From Plutella xylostella (Eukaryota; Arthropoda; Insecta; Lepidoptera; Plutellidae): 64,000 nucleotides of DNA. Position numbers and translations under genes: made by a program. How positions within the stretch are numbered: position 1 is the first letter of the stretch; each line of letters opens with the position of its first letter. Shown here piece by piece: positions 12,415 to 23,860 of this stretch. Under the pieces are notes generated by a model. It saw only the letters and a list, made by a program, of their open reading frames with translations, had not been told where the DNA came from and made no database searches. The DNA lies in contig NC_063997.1 of NCBI RefSeq assembly GCF_932276165.1, positions 2,862,001 to 2,926,000 of the forward strand. Direction: 5' to 3'.

Positions 12415-13359
12415 TCAATATAAAATTAAAATCAAAATTCTCCTATTCCGCTCCATTTTGCGTTGCCAAAAGCCTTGATGCTGGGCAACGACCTCTTTGT
12501 CCCGATTTTTTATTGCCATCTTTAGGTTGTACTCGAGGATCCGTTTCTTCGGTGCTGTTATTGCCGTTTTAGCGAGGTTGCCGATAGCGTCCTCGGTGTC
12601 ATCCGCATAGTAGGTGCAGGCGGAGGTGTGCCTCGACAGCGCCACTACTGCGTGAGGTATGCTATCGTGCAACTTTATTTTATCTTTTGTTTTTATGATA
12701 ATGACGGATTCGTACGTCAATCCCTGTGCTTCGTGTATGGTTAAGACGCGTGATCCCGTTCCTTCTCCAAACCCTTGGCTGGTCAGGGTCTCTTTTTCTT
12801 CCTGTGTATGCGTCAGGAATAGAGTGTTAGTTTGGGATTTTGGAATTGCTGCGTCTGTAAACCTTTTCAGCTGCAGGGATTGGATACGCGTTGTGGCTGC
12901 GTATATGCCTGAGTATACTTCTCTTAGGGCGTATGCAACATCCATGGGGTTTCTGTATGAGCACAACAGCTCCTGGGTGATGTTTGCTACCAGTGTTGGG
13001 CGACTGTACCTTAGTTCGAATAGGTTCTCTCTGTCTATGTACGGTAGCTGGTTGATGTCTCCGATTAGAGCAATATCACTGGCACGGGACAGGCGGGCGG
13101 CAATTACGATTGCCCCGAAATGGTTCATCAGGGCCTCGTCAATTATCAGGCGTTGGCATCCGACATGTTCTCTAAAGCCGTTTACTAGGACTGATGCCAT
13201 CGTACGTACCCTAGTTCTAACCATGTCCCCGATCCTATGCGCTAGCCTGTTTCGTATATCGACGGCCGCCTCAGTTGTCGTGGTGATAATGGTGTCTTTG
13301 CTCACATCGAAGTTATTTACCACCCAGGTTGTCTTCCCACATCCAGGTACCCCGTTCAC
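12415..13359 (-). CDS. Superfamily 1 RNA-virus-type helicase domain (LINE ORF2 C-terminus)
   Basis: This is a 314-codon open frame in phase with the RNase H part of the LINE, from which it is separated by one TGA (13360-13362). Counting from the codon after the stop, all SF1 helicase motifs of the alphavirus-like/tobamovirus kind are present. They are Walker A GVPGCGKT (3-10), Walker B LIIDEA (71-76), motif III LIGDINQLP (98-106), a motif IV-like LFLTHTQ (180-186), motif V TIHEAQGLT (207-215) and motif VI HAVVALSRH (236-244). The known family activity is NTP-driven nucleic acid unwinding in virus replication. Here the domain rides in a retrotransposon protein, and any role in transposition is unknown. 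It ends with a short basic tail (RKMERNRR). Apart from the stop nothing looks eroded. Confidence 0.85.
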   Translation of the reverse strand: MNGVPGCGKTTWVVNNFDVSKDTIITTTTEAAVDIRNRLAHRIGDMVRTRVRTMASVLVNGFREHVGCQRLIIDEALMNHFGAIVIAARLSRASDIALIGDINQLPYIDRENLFELRYSRPTLVANITQELLCSYRNPMDVAYALREVYSGIYAATTRIQSLQLKRFTDAAIPKSQTNTLFLTHTQEEKETLTSQGFGEGTGSRVLTIHEAQGLTYESVIIIKTKDKIKLHDSIPHAVVALSRHTSACTYYADDTEDAIGNLAKTAITAPKKRILEYNLKMAIKNRDKEVVAQHQGFWQRKMERNRRILILILY

Positions 13360-15361
13360 TCAATCGATGGTGGGCATCGTCCAGCTATTCCAGGTAGCGT
13401 TAATGGTTTCCGCTTTTGCTAGGATTTTGTCCTCTAGCATAATCCTGGTACACTGAGCTACGACCACCATTTGGTTGTTGTGTGGGAGAGTGAGTTTCGG
13501 GATGTTGCGTTCCCAGGGCACGAATCCGCATTCCTCGCTATAAGCCGCCATATACGCTCCAGTCATTTTGCCTCTGAGGACTTGGCAACTACTGTTATCG
13601 TATATGCAGGCTTCGGCCTCCTCGAGTAAAACTTTTAGCCGGCTTTCGTTCTCTTGCCTGTAGGTCTGCATGATCGTTTTGCAGGACAAGAGATTTACCT
13701 GCTTTGTGGCGGTTGTAATTGCCATAAATTCGATGGCGGCATTCTCTAGATGGTCGTTTGAGGTGGTAGCTGTTTTCAGCTTCGGTGGGACCACCTGGCC
13801 CATATCCGCTCGAGTAATTTTCCTCTGGGCAAGCCTTTTTCCAGTTTTAGGTTCTCTGGAGATTTGGCGCCTCTCGGGTGTCCTCTGTGGTTTTCCTATA
13901 AGGCTTGAGGCAGCTGCTTTAAAAGCCTGGAGGAACCCTTGGACACGCCCTTGCGATGTTAAATTGTGCATCCTCCTTTCCATGTTCCGTTGTTCTGAAG
14001 CGGCGACAGCCCCAGCGGTCATCCTCTCCTGTAGGCGTTCAGATCCGGTGACCAAGTATTCGGCTTGTTGGTGGCAGTTGTCAATGCCCCTCGCAAGTAT
14101 ATGACCTTTGAGAAAGCTTAGATCTTCGCCTCTGTCCTCGTACACCACTATTTTATGATGTTTTGAGGCTTTTAGGCAACCCAGCTGGTCAACCATTTCG
14201 CCTTTCCTATACTCGATCACCATTGCGTCTACGCTTATTATCCTGGGGACGTTACTGTCTAGCGCTATCTCTCCAAGCTTACTGAGCCATGAGCATGCCT
14301 GAACGAACGGGGTGTCGTCGGCCCACTCGAATAGTGCGATGGTCTTGTTACGCCATCGCACTAGTCTGCAGGGCTGATTTCCCACTAGGGTTACTGGCAA
14401 TGCGTCGTAGGCTTTACGCTTCATGGTAGCCTTCGATGTGCTCCCATTTAGGAGAGAGGCTAGGCCGGGTGATATGGCCACGCTCTTTCGCGCCCCTGAG
14501 ATACAGAAGCTGATGCCGAGTCTTTCACTGCTTCCGTCCATGAACAGAGCCACGCTTCGGAGTCTTAGTCTAGCTTCTCCTTTTTCTCCACAATCCAACA
14601 GCTGATGTGTTGCTGTTTCTTTAGGAGTTGCTTGTGGTGGTGCTGTGATGGTTGTGACTGAGGCTTGATATACTGGTATTGATTGCGGGTCGGGGCGGGG
14701 TATGGTGCTGTTTCTCCTGGCTGCTACTCTGAAGACACGATCTGAATAAGATAGAAAATGAGGTCTATGCTTGGTGTCTGCCAGAATATCTTTTAATTCT
14801 GACTCCACCAAATTCCTGTCTATCAATGTCTCCAGATCTTGTCTTGCAGCAAGGAAACGGGGGCAGTCGAGAATTATATGCCAGACCGATTCAATGATGT
14901 TGGGGTCGCATTCACATTCTGGGCTTTCTTTGAGTTTAAATCTGTACAAATACTCTCCCATCCCCCCATGTCCAGTCAGCATTTGTACGTGAGCAGGGGT
15001 CAGTCTGGCACTTCGCGTAATCCGGTAAGCTTGGTTGACATCCGGTAAGAATTTACGCGTGACTGCTCCTGTACTGGATGTCGCATATCGGTCTTGCCAT
15101 TTCCGGACCGATTCCACTCTGATCTTTTTCCTGACATAGGACAGGGGGACTTTGTCATAGTCGTGGGAGGTGCTTTGTAGAGCTGCCGTTTTGGCGAGCT
15201 CATCGGCTCTTTCGTTCCCGGCAGTTCCAATGTGTGCCCTCAGCCAGAACATTTTTATCTCCCTGCCCTCGCACACGACCCTCGCAATGTTTTCCTTTAT
15301 GCTTCTTGCCAGGGGGTGGCTCAGTTTCGGATTTCGGAGCAGATCGAGTGATGATCTCGAG
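13360..15361 (-). CDS. LINE ORF2 fragment: RNase H end, zinc knuckle and linker
   Basis: The open frame enters from the truncated 5' end and runs to the TGA at 13360-13362. The first methionine lies at 15276, but the frame is open upstream to the truncation. The order of parts starts with the end of an RNase H domain (WLRAHIGTAGNERADELAK). A CxC...H...C knuckle follows (CECDPNIIESVWHIILDC) with the TGHGGMGEYLYRFKL segment that normally precedes it. Next comes a Pro/Thr-rich linker (about residues 210-230). The remaining roughly 400 residues have no family I recognise but lie where a viral replicase interdomain would be, including DAMVIEYRKGEMVDQLGCLK and a basic patch (KPQRTPERRQISREPKTGKR). 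Lack of other stops over more than 2 kb argues for a young copy. Confidence 0.8.
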
Positions 15362-15374
15362 ATATAATGTAGTT
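15362..15374. repeat. Target-site duplication, right copy (LINE)
   Basis: This is the exact repeat of 11632-11644 (ATATAATGTAGTT), and it marks the truncated 5' end of the LINE. Confidence 0.85.
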
Positions 15375-15504
15375 AATATTGCTGGTAACTTTTTGAGAAC
15401 TAATATGAATTAGATAGAGTGTCACGTACAAAAACAAGCTAAACAACCATCCGCATTTTGTAGTAAGGATAAAGTACTTACGATAATATTTTAAAAACTA
15501 CCAA

Positions 15505-15707
15505 TCCTAACTAATATTATAAATGCGAAAGTAACTGTGTCTGTCTGTCTGTCTGTTACTCTTTCACACCAAATCTACTGAACGGATTTGAATGAAATTT
15601 GGTATACATACGGTCTAGACCCTGGGAAAAATCATAGGCTACTTTTTATCCCGGAATTCCCACGGGAAAACTTTTTAAGGCGAAGCGAAGCGCGCGGGAA
15701 CAGCTAG
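15505..15707 (+). mobile_element. Helitron-like non-autonomous element with (GTCT)n, copy 1
   Basis: It starts TCCTAACTAATATTATAAAT after an A and carries a (GTCT)n tract at about 15540. It ends GGGAACAGCTAG before a T, with a GC-rich hairpin-prone segment (GCGAAGCGAAGCGCGCGG) just inside. A|TC...CTAG|T fits Helitron termini. Lepidopteran elements carrying (GTCY)n microsatellites are described. A copy about 200 bp long and nearly identical lies at 18965-19170. Confidence 0.75.
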
Positions 15708-16450
15708 TACATAATATAGTATATTGTCTGGAGGGCAGTTCTATCGGCGATGGAGAAACATTTAATTACTTTAATCATTAACAACCGTCATTTATAAATA
15801 GGTTAACTAATTAACTTAAAAGTGTGCTTACAATAGTTATATTTATTAAACATACGTCACTACCCACAAGTGAGTAAGCAGTTGATACTGTTGTTAACCA
15901 CAAAATTAATGGTAGGTAGCTTTTTGTGATAACACTGTTGTTTTAATAAATAAATTCAATTTTAATTAGGTACTATTAATTTGGGTACCGCGGAGAATAA
16001 ATAGATGGTTTGGGCAAAATGTTGATTCTATTGGATGTGTTTATTGAATGAAAAATAGTAAGAGTACTTAAATACATCTAGGTAAAGTATAATTTGGGTA
16101 TGAGGTATGAGTGGAATTCTTCACTGACTGATCCGCCGTAAAAATTATAAGAATTTAATTAAGTAAGAACATAACTCCTCAGATAACTAAGTAACCGACA
16201 TAATATTCATATTATTACCTATGTAATCAGTAGGAACTCAAGCTGTAAGCTGAAATGCCAGGTTGGCCGCTGCGCTGATACCCTTCGGTTGGATAAGTTC
16301 TCGAGTGGAGAACAGAGGCAAACGTCTATGCTACTGCTAGCGCCATCTAGTTCAAAGCCAGGGCACTGTTTCACGTTCCACCATCGTTGCGTCGACGAAA
16401 TGATGAACATGAACTAAAGTATGACATTTTAGTAGTTCAGACTTTTACGG

Positions 16451-16523
16451 AAAGATGGCAGGCTGAATGGTAAAACGAATGATGTATGTCATCATTCGTT
16501 TTACCACTAAGCCTGCCATCTTT
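16451..16523. mobile_element. 73-bp near-perfect hairpin
   Basis: AAAGATGGCAGGCT, then GGTAAAACGAATGATG, and their inverse around a loop of a few bases. One mismatch region sits in the middle of each arm. It may be a very short fold-back MITE, and no other copy is seen in the window. Confidence 0.65.
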
Positions 16524-17679
16524 TTTTCGTTTTACCATATATAATTTGAGTAGAATAAGAAATTAATTAGTACGGAACCCCTCGTGCGCGTTTCCGTCAC
16601 GCTCTTTTAATTTAGCCGTTTTAATTTTGTTTACTCACAATTAAGTATGTAGTAGTATCATACATTTTTTTGTGTAGGTATTGTAGTGTGATGGAAAAGC
16701 TAGAACTGTTAAATCTAATATTCTATTTTTTAGGAATACGTACAGAACTAGGTACCTACTAAGTATTTTCCAGAGTCAGAGCCACAAACTACCCGGTTAT
16801 TTCTGCATAGGTATTTTACAAATTGAGTCAAGTAGTTGGCAAGTGGTGTGCCCGAGTTCAGTATTTTTCGTATAACTTACAAGCATCCTGTGAAGCTCGT
16901 TTGTTTAGAGAGGATTTAAACTCTTTTTTCTTGTTTTCTGAGATGTTAAGAAAATGGCCGCATTCCATTTCCGGCTTCCGGTCTTACGAAGCAATATAAC
17001 TTGCGGAACCCATTTGTGAGAGCCCGCACGATTATATCGAAGTTTCTAAGCCGTTGGAATTTAAATTCAATGAGATTGTGCAGAAATAAGGGAAATTAGG
17101 TAAATTAAACGGTACGAACAAAAAAATATACGAAATACGAATCAAATAAGATCTAAATTAAGTATATAATATACAAGGGTTCGGCACATGGAACAATAAA
17201 TATTTAGGAATGCAATATTTATATTTAAGAAGGCTTGGCGTAAGTACTTTCATTTGTTTTTTATCTGCGACAAGGACTAAGTACATACTTATAGGTATAG
17301 TACAATATTTCCTGAACTATGATGATGGCAAGTCTCATGAAAAAGAGAAGATATTTGAAGTGGGCGTTAGAGGCATTACCCTGCCGGTGATAATGATTAA
17401 TGAGAGCGTATCTTTAACAAGAAAGCTTTGAAATTCAATTATTTTTTGTAAATGGTATCAGGGACTTTATGTGAGGCCTTGTTTCACAATGTCTGGTTAG
17501 TGTGAGGCTATATTATAGAGATAGAAATGGGAACGAAGAATCTTGGCTACGTAATACCTACATATTATTATAGCAGGCCTTTTCATTTGGCTAATCGGTG
17601 CCTATTTATTTGGCCATCAGGTTTTTAATAAAAAATAAATCCCTTATGTATTTTTTATTATACGGACTGCATCCTTAGG

Positions 17680-18252
17680 CGCTCCGCTCACTGCACGAGA
17701 GTCGAGGCGGGGTCGTGGCGGTGCGGCGGCGACAAAGAAGCCTTCTCTATATGTTCTACATGCTAGCCTACTACTTGACGTTTACAGAAGAAGTCGTTGC
17801 GTAGTCATAGCGGGCGAGATGCAAGCGAGGCGAGAACTTGACATTGTAAAGGTCTTCGCACATTAAAACAACTCCACGCCAACGCGGCAGCAACAACTCT
17901 ACTCAAACTCTCAATGAGTAACTAGTTGATCCACCCAATGGTCACTAGTGGACAACGCGGTGTCAACGAGTTGACAACGCGGGTGGGCTGGCAAATGATT
18001 GCCCGTCACGCGTCAGTCGCAAACGCATAGTCGTTGCGTGGACAACGTATGGTCGTTGCGTGGACGACGTGTGGTCATTGCGTGACAAACGTGTCGGCGT
18101 TGACCTTTAGTGTACGATGCGTAGGCCACTCGTTGTACATTACTTTATAATCATTTTTTGAAATTAAACCTTGAACATATGACACAGGGCTTAAATAGTA
18201 ATGTCTAGCAAGTCGAGTCGTTGGTGAGTTGTTAATGTGCCGGAGCGCCTAA
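17680..18252. mobile_element. Inverted-repeat element, about 570 bp
   Basis: TTAGGCGCTCCG near 17686 is mirrored by CGGAGCGCCTAA at 18241-18252. A further inner match pairs GCACATTAAAACAACTCC (about 17858) with GAGTTGTTAATGTGCC (about 18226). The interior has imperfect direct repeats of GTCGTTGCGTGGACAACG type. No ORF is present. The outer boundaries are uncertain. Confidence 0.5.
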
Positions 18253-18313
18253 ACAAGTAAAGTAGGTACTAACTGTTAACTGTTAGTTTTATCTCGAACG
18301 ACCACACGTAAAA

Positions 18314-18383
18314 GAACTTTATGATCTAAAGTTTAGATCATAAAGTTCATTTTGAATTGTTTAGATTCTAAACAATTCAAAAT
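18314..18383. repeat. Two back-to-back palindromes
   Basis: GAACTTTATGATCTAAA with its inverse at 18314-18348 is followed at once by ATTTTGAATTGTTTAGA with its inverse at 18349-18383. The loops are one to two bases. The function is unknown; it could form a double hairpin or cruciform. Confidence 0.75.
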
Positions 18384-18964
18384 GGAAACGCACGGAGCGG
18401 TCTTCACTCTTCACTATATCTAAGTACCTTCTTAATTCAAAAATACTGGCAAATAATACACAATTCAGAGGAAACCCGCCAGTCGAGCAATATCACAGGT
18501 TATTGCTACATTCTAGCGCCGGGAGCTGGCCATAACTTTACGGAAAATCCTCAAATCCGGGGTAAATCTTAAATATATACCAGTTCTCACTCGTCGCAAC
18601 TACAGAACTGTTAGCGCGAGTGCAAAGATATAGCCTTTAGTGTATTATGGTGCTGCAAAATGGAAATCTTGAAATATTACCTACGCCTGGAGCTAAATTA
18701 AGTGGTGGTATCGTTCAGCCGGTCGGGTTCTTCAGGGGAAACAGTTAAATATCTTATGGTTGTGGTGTGACCTGATGAAATCTACATTTGTATATATTTT
18801 TTAAAGACCTGTATTGGGGTTTCAGCTGCAACTTATGTTTTTTGATAAACGTCCGAACCCTGGGCAGGCAGTGACTGCCTTCAATCTGAGTGAGATACCT
18901 ATAATCCTTTCGAATAGTATAATACCGTGTATAAAAGAAGACACAAACAAATTGCAAACTGTAA

Positions 18965-19170
18965 TCCTTACTAATATTATAAATGCGAAAGTAACTGTGT
19001 CTGTCTGTCTGTCTGTCTGTTACTCTTTCACGCCAAAACTACTGAACGGATTTGAATGAAATTTGGTATACATACGGTCTAGACCCTGGGAAAAAACATA
19101 GGCTACTTTTTATCCCGGAATTCCCACGGGAAAACCTTTTAAGGCGAAGCGAAGCGCGCGGGAACAGCTA
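18965..19170 (+). mobile_element. Helitron-like non-autonomous element with (GTCT)n, copy 2
   Basis: This is a second copy of the 15505-15707 element in the same orientation, with a longer (GTCT)n run and few mismatches. It ends GAACAGCTA before a T-run, so the last base of the CTAG end is missing or altered. Confidence 0.75.
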
Positions 19171-21539
19171 TTTTCCATATATCTCAAACATAAGCATAAG
19201 CAATCTATCATCGGCTTATTTTTGTTAATTTCTACTTTGTAAACGCCGCCGTTGACTGCTGTTTTCCAAAATAAATACATAAATGAAAATGATTGTCAGC
19301 TCCATACTTCAACATTGGCAAACTCTGCTGCACTATCAATACTTTTATCAAACCTTTATGCGGCTTTGTTGACATTAATCAGTCTTCCTTCGCCTACGTT
19401 CTTACCTCAATATTAAGGCTCTTGCTTTACACTTTTGCTATTGTCTTTGTTCTTAATTCGTGTGTCATAAAACTCAAATTCCAATGCAAAGGTCCGTTAC
19501 ACGGTGCCTTCCACTATACCTAGTTGTCGAGGATCCAGGATCCATCTAGTTGCTAGAACAATCGGAACACTAACTTTATTCCACGGATTAAATGTAAAGT
19601 AGATGCAGACAGCTCCGGTAAATTCTATGCAAGATGACGTCACCAGCTGTAGTCTGATGAAGTTCAGGCATGATGTGGCGGACCTAGATGGGGCTGGATG
19701 TGCTTGTTATAAAAGATGGAGAGCGAGAAACCAGGACAAATGTTATTATTATAGAGATAAAATGCTAGTTTATTTATACATAAAAATATACCTAGGTACC
19801 TATACTATATTTATACCTACTTGGTATATCACTTAGATTGTTTAACTTTTATACCAATTAAGTATGAAAAAATGCAGTATACTTCCTTAATAATTGATTT
19901 TATATGCTTTGTTTTATTCGACAGTGAAATGTATGGTTAAATACGAGACTTACAGTATTCTTCATGAAAAGGACGACAATATTTTTAAGTGCGTGAAAAA
20001 ACGAGTGATAACATTTTCATAGAGATTTGCGTCGATTTTTTTGGATTCGAATTGTATTCATTTCCCATAATCCCAAATTTCCTTTCCACTCCATTTTACG
20101 GAAATGGATAGGTATAACTATCATAATTATTATAATGTACATAGGTACAAATCTACAGCGACATCTTACGGGACACGAGTTTGCCAGTCAGACTATCCTC
20201 AGCTGAGTATAATGAGATTTCATGATGAGCCACCTGGACTGCTGACTCGCAGTTCATACCTCCACAGCCTGATTCCGGTTCTAAATCCAACTGAGCTATT
20301 TAGTGTGCCTTAGTTATTCGTTTTTTTATATTTTTTTATAGTTACTGCTAGTGTCAATAAGAGCGATGCCACAGGAGCATACGATATGTGTAAGTATGTG
20401 TGAAAATCGTAAATACATAAACATAGTAAGTACCTTATTAGAATACTTACAAACAATCTAAATTGTAAAGAAAATAGATCTATCTTCTTTAACCCTCCTG
20501 ATATTATTATACATTATACGAAAAAGGATGTAGGTAAGTAATCCTTTTTTGTAAAGTACAGACACGCTTATTATGTTTTACTTTGACTTTGTTATACTTA
20601 GATGTAAGTTATCAAGTTGATTTAACTAAATTAAGTAGGAATTTATACCACTGTAGTGCAAAAGCAACTCTACATACCTACTGAAGGATTTCCAGGAATT
20701 AATGTTTATATTGTGAAATTTTAATTTCGAGAGAGTGTAGGTAGTTGTTATTCACGTCTGCTGAGAAGTAAAGTTCATTTAACCCACTACTTACTAAACT
20801 TAACTTTATTACTTAGTTGCTTATTTAAGTTTGTAAAATAAAGTAGGTTAGCGCTCTTCGTCGGTGCTAGCTCTAAACAAAAATAGTGTAAAAAGTAATA
20901 GAAAGTTTTAAGTTAACTACGGTTAAAAATATTTTAGTTATAACTAGTTCTTTAAACTTACACCACAGAACAATACCTAAGTAACCAAGATTTTAGGTAA
21001 GTACTTAATACGTAACGAAAGATTTTAGATAAGTATTAATAGAGGGTGTCCCAAATGTCAATGTCATGAGTGGTAGGCCAGATCAAAAGTGACCAGACAA
21101 TGGCAATATGAGTAAAGGTATTTTTCAAATTATTTTCACCTGCACTCGACTAAGTAAAGAACTATAATACTTTTCTATTCCCAACTTACAAACCCAGCCG
21201 GAACATAGAATCGATCTCTGCTCTCAACTACGCCGGAATCCCGGCTCTATCTCGCGGTTCGTCGGGATCGGGATTAGACCGCGGGAGGTGAAAAATTACC
21301 GAACGCATCGCGGGATTACGCCGGGATTACCGCGCGTCATTTATCACCTTCATCTGGTGACGGCGGCGCCGCTGGACCAAGCTGCAAGCTGAAGCGGGTA
21401 CAGTTCGGTTCAAACAACTTAAAGGCACTTAGGACCTTGTCCAAATAACCAAATCATCTATTCATTATTTCCGAGATTAACAGTATAACAAAATACACAA
21501 GTGTTTAGATACCTGATCATGATGATGATGATGTCCTCC

Positions 21540-21720
21540 TCATCGTGATCCGATGAGGGCGACCTCAGGGGCTAGTAGGACTTCTGCGGCGGTGGGCGCG
21601 GATGTGACTCGCGAAACCCAGCTTCGTGGCAAAGGTCCGGTTACAAGGATTGTAGAATAGTTCGCCACGGCCGTTGTAGGTGTAGTTGTAAGTGGGCTTC
21701 GGGCGAGATTTGCGCTGCAT
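21540..21720 (-). pseudogene. LINE ORF2 C-terminal remnant with zinc-finger-like motif
   Basis: The minus strand from 21720 reads a short open segment with YNPCNRTFATKLGFASH followed by IRAHRRR and a stop. This CxxC-less Cys...His-x3-His pattern resembles the degenerate zinc finger that closes many insect LINE ORF2 proteins. The first Cys of the pair reads as Tyr/Asn, so it looks decayed. Nothing upstream keeps a frame. A different zinc-finger gene fragment is possible. Confidence 0.35.
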
Positions 21721-22137
21721 AGACCTATGTACTAATGAAACTAACCGTTATATTGAAATTGGGGGATTTTTCTGTGTGGCTTCTTTTTATAGGTGCCGAT
21801 AGTGTATGAGAAAACTTAGGAAAGACTGATCTTTTCTGCCTTGCACCGCGCCTAATCTTGTGTCGTAACTGGCGCGGGGATCTTCTGTACCAATTTGAAA
21901 GAAAAGGCGCAAAAAGTTTGATAAATTAAATCCTTTCTATTTGTTTCTAAGAAGATTACGCGATCAATTATTAAAATGCGTATATTTCTAGAGTCTTCGA
22001 TAATATTCCATTTTATACCTGTACAACTTAGTTAACCATAGCTGTAGTCTAAATTAGACGTAAATACCTATGTATAATCATACAAGTTAGAGCTAGAGAG
22101 ATAAAAGTTATGTATGATAAAATCATTTTGGAAATTA

Positions 22138-22370
22138 CACTCACGGGCAATGAAAAAGTACCACTCATAAAATGCCAACATCAAACGTCCTCAATTTTTT
22201 CAAACATTTAATTAAAAAATTGAACAAAATATTACCATTTTTTGTTGGTACTATCCTGATGCTCTGATAAATGTACTTTAATGTTGCAGAAGGCGTTATT
22301 AAGCTAGCTTTTTCCGCTTAGGAGTAATTTGGTATTTTTTTCAGTGGAACCTTTTCATTGCCCATAGGTG
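22138..22370. mobile_element. TA-flanked MITE B, copy 1
   Basis: The element is 233 bp between TA dinucleotides, starting CACTCACGGGCAATGAAAAA and ending CATTGCCCATAGGTG, an imperfect inverted repeat. The internal segments CTTCTGCAACATTGAAGTAC-like and GGCTAGCTTT-like are shared, inverted, with 32875-33080. It is non-coding and mariner-like by target preference. Confidence 0.8.
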
Positions 22371-22734
22371 TATTAGTGATTTCCCTATCAGTTCTCCTGC
22401 ATTGCTATACTGCATTTTTTATTTAATAAGGCATAAACTGATTTAGATGTATTATAAACTTATGTACCTATATAATACATACAGATAGGTACATAACTTC
22501 AATCAGTACTTGTTGAAAGCTTCCTACAGTCCCCACCCCTACTTCTCATTAAATAAGAAATCAAAGTCTGACGTGAAAATTCCAATTATTTTTCAGACGG
22601 CACTCTTGTTAGTTACAGATTATTTATATACTTTTATATCTAGTAATAATAATTATAAGTCGACAAGAGATGTGGGTTGAAGCGTTCCAATCAAATCAGA
22701 GAGGTATTAGACTCCCGACATAAAGAGGGTGGGT

Positions 22735-22808
22735 GAGGAGGTGTTATACGTTTAATGTGTGTATCTGTCTGTGGTATCGTAGCTCCCAAACGGCTGAACC
22801 GATTTTCG

Positions 22809-22847
<39 letters not shown>

Positions 22848-22860
22848 GGCCTATACGTAT
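22735..22860. repeat. Dispersed repeat fragment plus (TA)n
   Basis: A lepidopteran-type segment (GTGTGTATCTGTCTGTGG ... CGGCTGAACCGATTTTCGTT) leads into a (TA)n microsatellite at about 22811-22843. The former is the start of a common dispersed element, possibly Helitron-like. Only this part is visible. Confidence 0.5.
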
Positions 22861-23789
22861 TGTTACTCCGTTATAGAGGCGGCCCAACACAGTGGATTGT
22901 TCAGTAGTGTGTTTGTTTTTGTGTTATGATGTGCATGAAATTGTATGAAAATAATACCGAGTTGTTGCGTAATTTTGTATGTAATAGCTCAGTCGGAGCT
23001 TGATGCTCCCGCGAACTCATTTACATATAAAACGCTTATGTCTTGTTGTTCCAGCGTAAGACCCGTTAAACCTATTTGCTCCTCCTGAATTCTAATTAAT
23101 AATTTAACAAGCAAGCTCTGGATTATTCCTACAACTTGTTAGCTGGAGCTAAGATTGTACGCGGGAGAAGAAACTCAAATTGTACAGCCAGGAATGATAA
23201 TGGTGATAGATTAATTATAATAAACAGACTATAGATACGTTTAGTATGTGTTTTTCAAAAAAAAAAAAACACTGTAGGTAGGTAGTCAGAAAGATTATAT
23301 TTTTCCATGAATATTAATTGTTCCTATACCGACATATACATAAATGTATATGTGTGTACGGAGGAAACAATGAACTTGCTTTTTTAAAAGTTTTTTATTA
23401 AATTTATTTGCCGTTCCGCTGCGAAACCCTTATAAAACCTACTTACATAAAAGATGAATAATGAAAAAAACGTCATACAAATGGGCCTAATTCTTCGTCC
23501 GAGTGAATTCTCGTGCGTCGTAACTCAGAAAGTTTCGGGGCACCGACAACGGACAATGCATAATTTACGATTATTTAATAAGTCATTTATTATAAAAGAA
23601 ATACGGTGCTTTTTGTATTGAAGTGAAAAGAAAATAAGGAAATAAAACCTTTTCAAAGCATCGTGATTTTGAAGTTACGTTATCCGAAGATAAGTGTTTT
23701 TGTATATTCTTACAGTATTTCTGTTTTTGAAGGCCAGATCAGGCAGGATCAGATACGTATACATTTATGTGTGAAAGCAGTTCATCGTC

Positions 23790-23860
23790 ATCATTTTTCA
23801 GCCTGTGATAGTCCACTGCTGGACATACGCCTCTCTCGAAAAGAGCAACAACACTCTGTA
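23790..23860 (-). pseudogene. LINE ORF C-terminal tail (REAYVQQW)
   Basis: Read on the minus strand, AGAGAGGCGTATGTCCAGCAGTGG encodes REAYVQQW, the recurrent C-terminus of lepidopteran RTE-like LINE proteins. Only this end survives. Confidence 0.6.

Larger units (their letters stand above)
11643..15361 (-). mobile_element. 5'-truncated R1-like LINE with viral-type helicase domain
   Basis: This minus-strand retrotransposon copy is bounded by a perfect 11-13 bp target duplication. It begins (its 3' end) with a T22 run, which is its poly-A tail read on the plus strand, and its 5' end is cut inside the RNase H domain near 15361. Such 5' truncation with a tail and duplication is typical of target-primed reverse transcription. 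The coding part is 12415-15361 and the rest is 3' UTR, which contains a second T-run (about 11861-11885) and an embedded MITE (11910-12122). RT and endonuclease domains are missing. The clade is inferred from the RNase H plus C-terminal zinc-knuckle layout and from my recollection that R1 LINEs with SF1 helicases are reported in insects. Confidence 0.85.
15375..21539. other. Gene-less repeat-bearing stretch
   Basis: No gene is supported. It holds two Helitron-like copies, a short hairpin, a longer inverted-repeat element and a double palindrome, listed separately. The segment at about 16219-16400 has the base composition of a decayed repeat, but I could not assign it. The interval 19200-21480 shows nothing recognisable beyond simple AT-rich DNA. 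Confidence 0.55.

Noticed and set aside
12659..13456. 265-codon plus-strand frame
   Set aside because: It is antisense to the helicase domain and overlaps the motif-bearing frame; it has no family features of its own.
12415..14570. Independent viral integration (endogenous viral element) at this locus
   Set aside because: The helicase is in the same frame as LINE sequence and inside one LINE target duplication, so capture by the LINE explains it better than a separate integration.
16219..16410. 63-codon minus-strand frame
   Set aside because: It has no domain, and the DNA has the look of a decayed dispersed repeat; not strong enough to list.
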